The notes under the pieces: model-generated
What the model was told of the DNA's origin: nothing
What the model saw: only the letters and a program-made list of their open reading frames with translations
Databases searched by the model: none
Position numbers and translations under genes: made by a program
Shown: piece after piece, positions 1 through 9,738 of the stretch
Position numbering within the stretch: the first letter of the stretch is position 1
Layout of the letters: every line of letters starts with the position of its first letter
Source of the DNA: Chamaea fasciata
Taxonomy: Eukaryota; Chordata; Aves; Passeriformes; Sylviidae
NCBI GenBank assembly: GCA_029207755.1
Contig: JARCOQ010000215.1
Span: 62,001 to 126,000, forward strand
Reading direction: 5' to 3'
DNA length: 64,000 bases

Positions 1-105
1 CATTCGGGATTGCAGGTGGCCAAGGCCACGTGCCCGTCAGAGGGAGTTGGGCACAAATGATGGCCTGTTTCCAGGGGTAAGTAAAGTCAGCTGCCCAGGT
101 GCCTG
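1..105 (+). repeat. Partial monomer, class F tail, cut by the window edge
   Basis: The bases match the right half of F-class monomers (GCCAAGGCCACGTGCCCG) and align with 9739-9843 at an offset of 9738. The array therefore continues to the left of the window. Confidence 0.93.
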
Positions 106-296
106 ATGTCAGTTTGTAGGAGGCCTTTGGCCCTCCAAGAGCAGCCAGGCTTCCGGCTTGTGGCAGCTTGCATCTTGAAGAAATCCTGTTCCGTTTGGGA
201 TCGTAGGTGGCCGAGGCCTGGTGCCTGGCTAAGGGAGTTGGGAACAAAGGATGGCCTGTTTCCAGGGGTAAGTAAAGTCAGCTGCCCAGGTGCCTG
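106..296 (+). repeat. Class E monomer (type example)
   Basis: Diagnostic variants are CAAGAGCAGCCAGG, CTTGAAGAAATCC, GGATCGTAGG, GCCTGGCTAAGGG and GGGAACAAAGG. Other members start at 2970, 9844, 14619, 20158, 23022, 27607, 29135, 33720, 36968, 38687, 40991, 43093, 45384, 52831, 55504, 59705, 60660 and 62569. A shortened 190-bp form with CTTGAAAAATCC and CCTCGCTAAGG occurs at 3924, 21113 and 62188. Confidence 0.9.
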
Positions 297-487
297 ATGT
301 CAGTTTGTAGGAGGACTTTGGCCCTCCAAGGGAAGCAAGTCTTCCAGTTTGTGGCAGCTTGCATCTGGAAGAAATCCTGTTCCGTTCTGGATTGTAGGTG
401 GCCGAGGCCAGGTGCCCGGCAGAGGGAGTTGGGTACAAAGGTTGGCCTGTTTCCAGGGGTAAGTAAAGTCAGCTGCCCAGGTGCCTG
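297..487 (+). repeat. Class T monomer (type example)
   Basis: Diagnostic variants are GTAGGAGGACTTTGG, AAGCAAGTCTTCCAG and CCGTTCTGGATTG. It normally follows a class E monomer. Members start at 297, 3161, 10035, 13855, 14810, 20349, 38880, 43284, 48058, 53022, 55695, 60851 and 62760. The form with GGGTACAAAGGTTGG (297, 10035 and the right half of 5260) is limited to zone A. Confidence 0.88.
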
Positions 488-678
488 GTGTCAGTTTGTA
501 GGAGGCCTTTGGCCCTCCAAGGGAACCAAGTCGTCCAGTTAGTGGCAGCTTGCATCTGGAAGAAATCCTGTTCCGTTCGGGATTGTAGGTGGCCGAGGCC
601 AGGTGCCCGGCAGAGGGAGTTGGGCACAAATGATGGCCTGTTTCCAGGGGTAAGTAAAGTCAGCTGCCCAGGTGCCTG

Positions 679-869
679 ATGTCAGTTTGTTGCAGGCCTA
701 TGGCCCCCCAAGTGATGGTAGTCTTCCTGTTCAAGGCAGCTTGCATCTGGAAAAAATCCTGTTCCATTCAAGATTGTAGGTGGCTGAAGCCGAGTGCCCG
801 GCAGAGGGAGTTGGGAACAAAGGATGGCCTGTTTTTAAGGGCAAGTAAAGTCAGCTGCCCAGGTGCCTG
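679..869 (+). repeat. Class M monomer (most divergent class)
   Basis: It has TGCAGGCCTATGGCCCCCC, CTTCCTGTTCAAGGCAGC, CCATTCAAGATTG and GCTGAAGCC where other monomers have the consensus. Copies start at 679, 5642 and 10417. A sister form (TTGAAGGCCTATGGCTCC) starts at 1825, 6788, 11563 and 18057. None is found to the right of about 18.3 kb. Confidence 0.88.
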
Positions 870-1060
870 ATGTCAGTCTGTAGGAGGCCTTTGGCCCTCC
901 ATGGGAAGCCAGGCTTCCTGCTTGTGGCAGCTTGCATCTGGAAGAAATCCTGTTCCGTTCGGGATTGTAGGTGCACGGAGCCGGGTGCCCGGCAGAGGGA
1001 GTTGGGAACAAAGGATGGCCTGTTTCCAGGGGCATGTAAAGTCAGCTGCCCAGGTGCCTG
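870..1060 (+). repeat. Class C monomer with GTGCAC (ApaLI) variant
   Basis: The consensus GGTGGCCGAGGCC is replaced by GGTGCACGGAGCC, creating GTGCAC. Members start at 870, 2016, 5833, 6979, 8125, 10608, 11754, 12900 and 18248, plus the hybrid at 19394. A GTGCACAGAGCC form starts at 1251, 6215 and 10990. The class is absent right of 19,585, so it marks zone A. Confidence 0.88.
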
Positions 1061-3541
1061 ATGTCAGTTTGTAGGAGGCCTTTGGCCCTCCAAGGGAAGC
1101 CAGGCTTCCAGCTTGTGGCAGCTTGCATCTTTAAGAAATCCTGTTCTGTTTGGATTGTAGGTGGCCGAGGCCTGGTGCCCGGCAGAGGGAGTTGGTAACA
1201 AAGGATGGCCTGTTTCCAGGGGTAAGTAAAGTCAGCTGCCCAGGTGCCTGATGTCAGTTTTTAGGAGGCCTTTGGCCCTCTAAGGGAAGCTAGTCTTCCA
1301 GTTTGTGGCAGCTTGCATCTGGAAGAAATGCTGTTCCGTTCGGGATTGTAGGTGCACAGAGCCGGGTGCCCGGCAGAGGGAGTTGGGCACAAAGGATGGC
1401 CTGTTTCCAGGGGTAAGTAACGTCAGCTGCCCAGGTGCCTGATGTCAGTTTTGTAGGAGGCCTTTGGCCCTCCATGGGAAGCCAGGCTTCCTGCTTGTGG
1501 CAGCTTGCATCTGGAAGAAATCCTGTTCCGTTCGGGATTGTAGGTGGCCGGATCCGGGTGCACTGCTAAGGGAGTTGGGAACAAAGGATGGCCTGTTTCC
1601 AGGGGTAAGTAACGTCAGCTGCCCAGGTGCCTGATGTCAGTTTGTAGGAGGTCTTTGGCCCTCCAAGGGAACCAAGTCTTCCAGTTAGTGGCAGCTTGCA
1701 TCTGGAATAAATCCTGTTCCGTTCGAAATTGTAGGTGGCCGAGGCCAGGTGCCCGGCAGAGGGAGTTGGGCACAAATGATGGCCTGTTTCCAGGGGTAAG
1801 TAAATTCAGCTGCCCAGGTGCCTGATGTCAGTTTGTTGAAGGCCTATGGCTCCCCAAGTGATGCTAGTCTTCCTGTTCAAGGCATCTTGCATCTGGAAAA
1901 AATCCTGTTCCATTCAAGATTGTAGGTGGCTGAAGCTGGGAGCCCGGCAGAGGGAGTTGGGAACAAAGGATGGCCTGTTTTTAGGGGTAAGTAAAGTCAG
2001 CTGCCCAGGTGCCTGATGGCAGTTTGTAGGAGGCCTTTGGCCCTCCATGCGAAGCCAGGCTTCCTGCTTGTGGCAGCTTGCATCTGGAAGAAATCCTGTT
2101 CCGTTCAAGATTGTAGGTGCACGGAGCCGGGTGCCCGGCAGAGGGAGTTGGGCACAAAGGATGGCCTTTTTCCAGGGATAAGTAAAGTCAGCTGCCCAGG
2201 TGCCTGATGTCAGTTTGCAGATGGCAATTGTTCCTCCATGGGAAGCCAGGCTTCTAGCTTGTGGCAGCTTGCATCTGGAAGAAATACTGTTCCGTTTCCA
2301 ATTCTAGGTGGCCGAGGCCAGGTGCCCGGCAGAGGGAGTTGGGCACAAAGGATGGCCTGTTTCCAGGGGTAAGTAAAGTCAGCTGCCCAGGTGCCTGATG
2401 TCAGTTTGTAGCAGGCCTTTGGCCCTCTAAGGGAAGCTAGTCCTACAGTTTGTGGCAGCTTGCATCTGGAAGAAATCCTGTTCCGTTCGGGATTGTAGGT
2501 GGCCGAGGCCAGGTGCCCGGCAGAGGGACTTGGGCACAAAGGATGGCCTGTTTCCAGGGGTAAGTAAAGTCAGCTGCCCAGGTGCCTGATGTCAGTTTGT
2601 AGGAGGCCTTTGGCTCTCCATGGGAAGCCAGGCTTCCAGCTTGTGGCAGCTTGTGTCTGGAAGAAATCCTGTTCCGTTTGGGATTGTAGGTGGCCGAGGC
2701 CAGGTGCCCGGCAGAGGGAGGTGGGCACAAATGATGGCCTGTTTCCAGGGGTAAGTAAAGTCAGCTGCCCAGGTGCCTGATGTCAGTTTGTAGGAGGCCT
2801 TTGGCCCTTCAAGGGAAACTAGTCTTCCAGTTTGTGGCAGCTTGAATCTGGAAGAAATCCAGATCCATTCGGGATTGCAGGTGGCCAAGGCCACGTGCCC
2901 GTCAGAGGGAGTTGGGCACAAATGATGGCCTGTTTCAGGGGTAAGTAAAGTCAGCTGCCCAGGTGCCTGATGTCAGTTTGTAGGAGGCCTTTGGCCCTCC
3001 AAGAGCAGCCAGGCTTCCGGCTTGTGGCAGCTTGCATCTTGAAGAAATCCTGTTCCGTTTGGGATCGTAGGTGGCCGAGGCCTGGTGCCTGGCTAAGGGA
3101 GTTGGGAACAAAGGATGGCCTGTTTCCAGGGGTAAGTAAAGTCAGCTGCCCAGGTGCCTGATGTCAGTTTTTAGGAGGACTTTGGCCCTCCAAGGGAAGC
3201 AAGTCTTCCAGTTTGTGGCAGCTTGCATCTGGAAGAAATCCTGTTCCGTTCTGGATTGTAGGTGGCCGAGGCCAGGCGCCCGGCTGAGGGAGTTGGGCAC
3301 AAATGATGGCCTGTTTCCAGGGGTAAGTAAAGTCAGCTGCCCAGGTGCTGATGTCAGTTGGCAGATGGCAATTGTTCCTCCATGGGAAGCCAGGCTTCCA
3401 GCTTGTGGCAGCTTGCATCTGGAAGAAATCCTGTTCCGTTCAGGATTGTAGGTGGCCGAGGCTAGGTGCCCGGCAGAGGGAGTTGGGCACAAATGATGGC
3501 CTGTTTCCAGGGGTAAGTAAAGTCAGCTGCCCAGGTGCCTG

Positions 3542-3732
3542 ATGTCAGTTTGTAGGAGGCCTTTGGCCCTCCAAGGGAAGCCAGGCTTCCAGCATGTGGC
3601 AGCTTGCATCTGGAAGAAATCCTGTTCCGTTTGGGATTGTAGGTGGCCGAGGCCTGGTGCCCGGCAGAGGGAGTTGGGCACAAATGATGGCCTGTTTCCA
3701 GGGGTAAGTAAAGTCAACTGCCCAGGTGCCTG
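3542..3732 (+). repeat. Class P monomer (type example)
   Basis: It is marked by CTTCCAGCATGTGGCAGC and by GTCAACTGCCC at the right end. Members start at 3542, 15192, 20731, 48440, 53404, 56077, 61806 and 63715. The CATGTGG variant also occurs in the recombinant monomers at 28753 and 34866. Confidence 0.85.
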
Positions 3733-4686
3733 ATGTCAGTTTGTAGGAGGCCTTTGGCCCTTCAAGGGAAACTAGTCTTCCAGTTTGTGGCAGCTTGCAT
3801 CTGGAAGAAATCCTGATCCGATCGGGATTGCAGGTAGCCAAGGCCACGTGCCCGGCAGAGGGAGTTGGGCACAAATGATGGCCTGTTTCCAGGGGTAAGT
3901 AAAGTCAGCTGCCCAGGTGCCTGATGTCAGTTTTTAGGAGGCCTTTGGCCGTCCAAGAGCAGCCAGGCTTCCGGCTTGTGGCAGCTTGCATCTTGAAAAA
4001 TCCTGTTCCGTTTGGGATCGTAGGTGGCCGAGGCCTGGTGCCTCGCTAAGGGAGTTAGGAACAAAGGATGGCCTGTTTCCAGGGGTAAGTAAAGTCAGCT
4101 GCCCAGGTGCCTGATGTCAGTTTGTAGGAGGCCTTTGGCCCTCCAAGGGAAGCAAGTCTTCCAGTTTGTGGCAGCTTGCATCGCGAAGAAATGCTGTTCC
4201 GTTCGGGATTGTAGGTGGCCGAGGCCAGGTGCCCGGCAGAGGGAGTTGGGCACAAATGATGGCCTGTTTCCAGGGGTAAGTAAAGTCAGCTACCCAGGTG
4301 CCTGATGTCAGTTTGCAGATGGCAATTGTTCCTCCATGGGAAGCCAGGCTTCCAGCTTGTGGCAGCTTGCATCTGGAAGAAATCCTGTTCCGTTTGGGAT
4401 TGTAGGTGGCCGAGGCTAGGGGCCCGGCAGAGTGAGTTGGGCACAAATGATGGACTGTTTCCAGGGGTAAGTAAAGTCAGCTGCCCAGGTGCCTGATGCC
4501 ACTTTGTAGGAGGCCTTTGGCCCTCCATGGGAAGCCAGGCTTCCAGCTTGTGGCAGCTTGCATCTGGAAGAAATCCTGTTTTGTTTGGGATTGTAGGTGG
4601 CCAAGGCCTGGTGCCCGGCAGAGGGAGTTGGGCACAAATGATGGCCTGTTTCCAGGGGTAAGTAAAGTCAGCTGCCCAGGTGCCTG

Positions 4687-4877
4687 ATGTCAGTTTGTAG
4701 GAGGCCTTTGGCCCTTCAAGGGAAACTAGTCTTCCAGTTTGTGGCAGCTTGCATCTGGAAGAAATCCTGATCCATTCGGGATTGCAGGTGGCCAAGGCCA
4801 CGTGCCCGGCAGAGGGAGTTGGGCACAAATGATGGCCTGTTTCCAGGGGTAAGTAAAGTCAGCTGCCCAGGTGCCTG
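4687..4877 (+). repeat. Class F monomer with CACGTG E-box
   Basis: It is marked by CCCTTCAAGGGAAACTAG (an 11-bp odd palindrome plus a SpeI site), CTGATCCATTCGGG and GCCAAGGCCACGTGCCC. The last creates a perfect CACGTG that other classes generally lack. A subform has GATCCGATCGGG (PvuI site), for example at 3733, 15383, 20922 and 48631; another has GATACGATCGGG with AGGTAACC, for example at 16529, 22831, 27416, 28944, 33529 and 55313. In this frame a stop codon appears at CCTGATCC. Confidence 0.88.
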
Positions 4878-5068
4878 ATGTCAGTTTGTAGGAGGCCTTT
4901 GGCCCTCCAAGAGCAGCCAGGCTTCCGGCTTGTGGCAGCTTGCATCTGGAAGAAATCCTGTTCCATTTGGGATCGTTGGAGGCCGAGGCCTGGTGCCTGG
5001 CTAAGGGAGTTGGGAACAAAGGATGGCCTGTTTCCAGGGGTAAGTAAAGTCACCTGCCCAGGTGCCTG
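4878..5068 (+). repeat. Class E' monomer, useful HOR register marker
   Basis: It resembles class E but has CTGGAAG, CCATTTGGG and GGATCGTTGGAGGCCG. It recurs at 4878, 15765, 22067, 26652, 32765, 40036, 44430, 49586, 54550 and 57222, almost always followed by Q-W-H. The spacings are 57, 33, 24, 32, 38, 23, 27, 26 and 14 monomers. An E/E' intermediate is at 8889. Confidence 0.9.
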
Positions 5069-5259
5069 ATGTCAGTTTGTAGCAGGCCTTTGGCCCTTTA
5101 AGGGAAGGTAGTTTTCCAGTTTGTGGCAGCTTGCATCTGGAAGAAATCCTGTTCCGTTCTGGATTGTAGGTGGCCGAGGCCAGGTGCCCGGCAGAGGGAG
5201 TTGGGCAGAAATGATGGCCTGTTTCCAGGGGTAAGTAAAGTCAGCTGCCCAGGTGCCTG
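5069..5259 (+). repeat. Class Q monomer (type example)
   Basis: It is marked by TAGCAGGCCTTTGGCCC, then TTTAAGGGAAGGTAG or CTCTAAGGGAAGGTAG, and by GGGCAGAAATGATGG. It follows E' at each E' position. The TTTAAGGG form occurs up to zone X and the CTCTAAGGG form in zone Y (40227, 44621, 49777, 54741). Confidence 0.85.
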
Positions 5260-5450
5260 ATGTCAGTTTGCAGATGGCAATTGTTCCTCCATGGGAAGCC
5301 AGGCTTCCAGCTTGTGGCAGCTTGCATCTGGAAGAAATCCTGTTCCGTTCTGGATTGTAGGTGGCCGAGGCCAGGTGCCCGGCAGAGGGAGTTGGGTACA
5401 AAGGTTGGCCTGTTTCCAGGGGTAAGTAAAGTCAGCTGCCCAGGTGCCTG
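5260..5450 (+). other. Hybrid monomer W/T at the left edge of A copy 2
   Basis: The left part is class W (GCAGATGGCAATTGTTCC, CCAGCTTGTGG). The right part is class T of the zone A form (GTTCTGGATTG, GGGTACAAAGGTTGG). In copies 1 and 3 the same position holds a pure T monomer (297, 10035). The switch lies between 5312 and 5350, the expected product of a crossover between out-of-register monomers. Confidence 0.85.
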
Positions 5451-7551
5451 GTGTCAGTTTGTAGGAGGCCTTTGGCCCTCCAAGGGAACCAAGTCGTCCA
5501 GTTAGTGGCAGCTTGCATCTGGAAGAAATCCTGTTCCGTTCGGGATTGTAGGTGGCCGAGGCCAGGTGCCCGGCAGAGGGAGTTGGGCACAAATGATGGC
5601 CTGTTTCCAGGGGTAAGTAAAGTCAGCTGCCCAGGTGCCTGATGTCAGTTTGTTGCAGGCCTATGGCCCCCCAAGTGATGGTAGTCTTCCTGTTCAAGGC
5701 AGCTTGCATCTGGAAAAAATCCTGTTCCATTCAAGATTGTAGGTGGCTGAAGCCGAGTGCCCGGCAGAGGGAGTTGGGAACAAAGGATGGCCTGTTTTTA
5801 AGGGCAAGTAAAGTCAGCTGCCCAGGTGCCTGATGTCAGTCTGTAGGAGGCCTTTGGCCCTCCATGGGAAGCCAGGCTTCCTGCTTGTGGCAGCTTGCAT
5901 CTGGAAGAAATCCTGTTCCGTTCGGGATTGTAGGTGCACGGAGCCGGGTGCCCGGCAGAGGGAGTTGGGAACAAAGGATGGCCTGTTTCCAGGGGCATGT
6001 AAAGTCAGCTGCCCAGGTGCCTGATGTCAGTTTGTAGGAGGCCTTTGGCCCTCCAAGGGAAGCCAGGCTTCCAGCTTGTGGCAGCTTGCATCTTTAAGAA
6101 ATCCTGTTCTGTTTGGGATTGTAGGTGGCCGAGGCCTGGTGCCCGGCAGAGGGAGTTGGTAACAAAGGATGGCCTGTTTCCAGGGGTAAGTAAAGTCAGC
6201 TGCCCAGGTGCCTGATGTCAGTTTTTAGGAGGCCTTTGGCCCTCTAAGGGAAGCTAGTCTTCCAGTTTGTGGCAGCTTGCATCTGGAAGAAATGCTGTTC
6301 CGTTCGGGATTGTAGGTGCACAGAGCCGGGTGCCCGGCAGAGGGAGTTGGGCACAAAGGATGGCCTGTTTCCAGGGGTAAGTAACGTCAGCTGCCCAGGT
6401 GCCTGATGTCAGTTTGTAGGAGGCCTTTGGCCCTCCATGGGAAGCCAGGCTTCCTGCTTGTGGCAGCTTGCATCTGGAAGAAATCCTGTTCCGTTCGGGA
6501 TTGTAGGTGGCCGGATCCGGGTGCACTGCTAAGGGAGTTGGGAACAAAGGATGGCCTGTTTCCAGGGGTAAGTAAAGTCAGCTGCCCAGGTGCCTGATGT
6601 CAGTTTGTAGGAGGTCTTTGGCCCTCCAAGGGAACCAAGTCTTCCAGTTAGTGGCAGCTTGCATCTGGAATAAATCCTGTTCCGTTCGAAATTGTAGGTG
6701 GCCGAGGCCAGGTGCCCGGCAGAGGGAGTTGGGCACAAATGATGGCCTGTTTCCAGGGGTAAGTAAATTCAGCTGCCCAGGTGCCTGATGTCAGTTTGTT
6801 GAAGGCCTATGGCTCCCCAAGTGATGCTAGTCTTCCTGTTCAAGGCATCTTGCATCTGGAAAAAATCCTGTTCCATTCAAGATTGTAGGTGGCTGAAGCT
6901 GGGAGCCCGGCAGAGGGAGTTGGGAACAAAGGATGGCCTGTTTTTAGGGGTAAGTAAAGTCAGCTGCCCAGGTGCCTGATGGCAGTTTGTAGGAGGCCTT
7001 TGGCCCTCCATGCGAAGCCAGGCTTCCTGCTTGTGGCAGCTTGCATCTGGAAGAAATCCTGTTCCGTTCAAGATTGTAGGTGCACGGAGCCGGGTGCCCG
7101 GCAGAGGGAGTTGGGCACAAAGGATGGCCTGTTTCCAGGGATAAGTAAAGTCAGCTGCCCAGGTGCCTGATGTCAGTTTGCAGATGGCAATTGTTCCTCC
7201 ATGGGAAGCCAGGCTTCTAGCTTGTGGCAGCTTGCATCTGGAAGAAATACTGTTCCGTTTCCAATTCTAGGTGGCCGAGGCCAGGTGCCCGGCAGAGGGA
7301 GTTGGGCACAAAGGATGGCCTGTTTCCAGGGGTAAGTAAAGTCAGCTGCCCAGGTGCCTGATGTCAGTTTGTAGCAGGCCTTTGGCCCTCTAAGGGAAGC
7401 TAGTCCTACAGTTTGTGGCAGCTTGCATCTGGAAGAAATCCTGTTCCGTTCGGGATTGTAGGTGGCCGAGGCCAGGTGCCCGGCAGAGGGACTTGGGCAC
7501 AAAGGATGGCCTGTTTCCAGGGGTAAGTAAAGTCAGCTGCCCAGGTGCCTG
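5260..7551 (+). repeat. Zone A HOR segment, copy 2
   Basis: After the hybrid first monomer, it runs N-M-C and onward parallel to 488-2588 (offset 4963) and to 10226-12326 (offset 4775, exactly 25 monomers). Differences among the three copies are scattered single bases, for example AACGTCAGC at about 1610 and 11349 against AAAGTCAGC at about 6573. Confidence 0.9.
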
Positions 7552-7742
7552 GTGTCAGTTTGTAGGAGGCCTTTGGTCCTCCATGGGAAGCTAGTCTTCC
7601 AGTTTGTGGTAGCTTGCATCTTGAAGAAATCCTGTTCTGTTTGGGATCGTAGGTGGCCGAGGCCAGGTGCCCGGCAGAGGGAGCTGGGCACAAATGATGG
7701 CCTGTTTCCAGGGGTAAGTAAAGTCAGCTGCCCAGGTGCCTG
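7552..7742 (+). other. Junction monomer in A copy 2
   Basis: It is entered through CCTGGTGTCAG, as is the monomer at 18821, but its body (TTTGGTCCTCCATGGG, GAAGCTAGTCTTCC) matches the monomer at 19012. In the 18.8-19.2 kb copy both monomers are present in series. The switch falls in the first 30 bases of this monomer. Confidence 0.65.
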
Positions 7743-9079
7743 ATGTCAGTTTGCAGATGGCAATTGTTCCTCCATGGGAAGCCAGGCTTCCAGCTTGTGG
7801 CAGCTTGCATCTGGAAGAAATCCTGTTCCGTTTGGGATCGTAAGTGGCCGAGGCCTGGTGCCCGGCTAAGGGAGTTGGGCACAAAGGATGGCCTGTTTCC
7901 AGGGGTAAGTAAAGTCAGCTGCCCAGGTGCCTGATGTCAGTTTGTAGGAGGCCTTTGGCCCTCCAAGGGAAGCAAGTCTTCCAGCTTTTGGCAGCTTGCA
8001 TCGCGAAGAAATCCTGTTCCGTTCGGGATTGTAGGTGGCCGAGGCCAGGTGCCCGGCAGAGGGAGTTGGGCACAAATGATGGCCTGTTTCCAGGGGTAAG
8101 TAAAGTCAGCTGCCCAGGTGCCTGATGTCAGTTTTTAGGAGGCCTTTGGCCCTCCATGGGAAGCCAGGCTTCCAGCTTGTGGCAGCTTGCATCTGGAAGA
8201 AATCCTGTTCCGTTCGGGATTGTAGGTGCACGGAGCCGGGTGCCCGGTAGAGGGAGTTGGGCACAAAGGATGGCCTGTTTCCAGGGGCATGTAAAGTCAG
8301 TTGCCCAGGTGCCTGATGTCAGTTTGTAGCAGGCCGTTGGCCCGCTAAGGGAAGGTAGTCTTCCAGTTTGTGGCAGCTTGCATCTGGAAGAAATCCTGTT
8401 CCGTTTGGGATTGTAGGTGGCCGAGACCAGGTGGCCGGCAGAGGGAGTTGTGCGCAAAGGATGGCCTGTTTCGAGGGGTAAGTAAAGTCAGCTGCCCAGG
8501 TGCCTGATGTCAGTTTGTAGGAGGCCTTTGGCCCTTCAAGGGAAACTAGTCTTCCAGTTTGTGGCAGCTTGCATCTGGAAGAAATCCTGTTACATTCGGG
8601 ATTGCAGGTGGCCGAGGCCAGGTGCCCGGCAGAGGGAGTTGGGCACAAATGATGGCCTGTATCCAGGGGTAAGTAAAGTCAGCTGCCCAGGTGCCTGATG
8701 TCAGTTTGTAGGAGGCCTTTGGCCCTCCATGGGAAGCCAGGCTTCCAGCTTGTGGCAGCTTGCATCTGGAAGAAATCCTGTTCCGTTTGGCATTGTAGGT
8801 GGCCGAGGCCAGGTGCCCGGCAGAGGGAGGTGGGCACAAATGATGGCCTGTTTCCAGGGGTAAGTAAAGTCAGCTGCCCAGGTGCCTGATGTCAGTTTGT
8901 AGGAGGCCTTTGGCCCTCCAAGAGCAGCCAGGCTTCCAGCTTGTGGCAGCTTGAATCTTGAAGAAATCCTGTTCCGTTTGGGATCGTTGGAGGCCGAGGC
9001 CTGGTGCCTGGCTAAGGGAGTTGGGAACAAAGGATGGCCTGTTTCCAGGGGTAAGTAAAGTCACCTGCCTAGGTGCCTG
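7552..9079 (+). repeat. Zone A tail block, copy 1 (8 monomers)
   Basis: Monomers 7743-8888 align with 12518-13663 at the same 4775-bp offset as the preceding segment, so A copy 2 plus this tail is one longer HOR unit. The first monomer (7552) is a junction product lacking a unit that the third copy (18821) retains. The last monomer (8889) is E/E'-like. Confidence 0.85.
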
Positions 9080-9738
9080 ATGTCAGTTTGTAGCAGGCCT
9101 TTGGCCCTTTAAGGGAAGGTAGTTTTCCAGTTTGTGGCAGCTTGCATCTGGAAGAAATCCTGTTCCGTTCTGGATTGTAGGTGGCCGAGGCCAGGTGCCC
9201 GGCAGAGGGAGTTGGGCAGAAATGATGGCCTGTTTCCAGGGGTAAGTAAAGTCAGCTGCCCAGGTGCCTGATGTCAGTTTGCAGATGGCAATTGTTCCTC
9301 CATGGGAAGCCAGGCTTCCAGCTTGTGGCAGCTTGCATCTGGAAGAAATCCTGTTCCGTTCGGGATTGTAGGTGGCCGAGGCTAGGTGCCCGGCAGAGGG
9401 AGTTGGGCACAAATGATGGCCTGCTTCCAGGTGTAAGTAAAGTCAGCTGCCCAGGTGCCTGATGTCAGTTTGTAGGAGGCCTTTGGCCCTCCATGGGAAG
9501 CCAGGCTTCCAGCTTGTGGCAGCTTGTATCTGGAAGAAATCCTGTTCCGTTTGGGATTGTAGGTGGCCGAGGCCAGGTGCCCGGCAGAGGGAGGTGGGCA
9601 CAAATGATGGCCTGTTTCCAGGGGTAAGTAAAGTCAGCTGCCCAGGTGCCTGATGTCAGTTTGTAGGAGGCCTTTGGTCCTTCAAGAGAAACTAGTCTTC
9701 CAGTTTGTGGCAGCTTGCATCTGGAAGAAATCCTGATC
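9080..9738 (+). repeat. Q-W-H-F linker block of the zone A HOR
   Basis: It has class order Q (9080), W (9271), H (9462) and F (9653), followed by E-T of copy 3. The W monomer carries CTGCTTCCAGGTGTAAG, a form shared with 16147, 22449, 27034 and 33147. The same order follows E' elsewhere. Confidence 0.8.
9271..9461 (+). repeat. Class W monomer (type example)
   Basis: It is marked by GCAGATGGCAATTGTTCC (MfeI site CAATTG), a following CCATGGG (NcoI) and GAGGCTAGGTGCC. This is the most widespread variant class and occurs in every HOR copy. A subform with GTTGGCAGATGG follows class T (3351, 14046, 15001, 20540, 39073, 43475, 48249, 53213, 55886). A 192-bp subform with AGGATCCCCGG (BamHI) is at 25887, 32000 and 59131. 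Confidence 0.88.

Larger units (their letters stand above)
1..2588 (+). repeat. Zone A HOR segment, copy 1 (left-truncated)
   Basis: Monomer order is (F)-E-T-N-M-C and on through 13 units. It aligns with 9739-12326 at an offset of 9738 from its first base, and from about 380 with copy 2 (offset 4963). Private differences from the other copies include a lost G near 1155, an extra T near 1452 and a T-for-G in the run near 2167. The monomers at 679 and 1825 belong to the most divergent class in the window. Confidence 0.9.
2589..5259 (+). repeat. B block, copy 1 (14 monomers)
   Basis: Monomers 2589-3923 align with 14237-15573 (offset about 11,650), and 2970-5259 align with 20158-22448 (offset 17,188, i.e. 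90 monomers less 2 bp). It contains E-T-W-P-F, the shortened E at 3924, then a K'-like monomer-W-H-F-E'-Q. It lacks classes N, M and C. Single-base losses near 2936 and 3347 are private to this copy; the loss in the 3924 monomer is shared with 21113. Confidence 0.85.

Noticed and set aside
1679..1695. AATAAA polyadenylation-like signal (GGAATAAATCC; also near 6647, 11422 and as TAAATAAAG near 47456)
   Set aside because: It is a single class variant in otherwise identical repeat context, with no transcript evidence; a chance match is likely.
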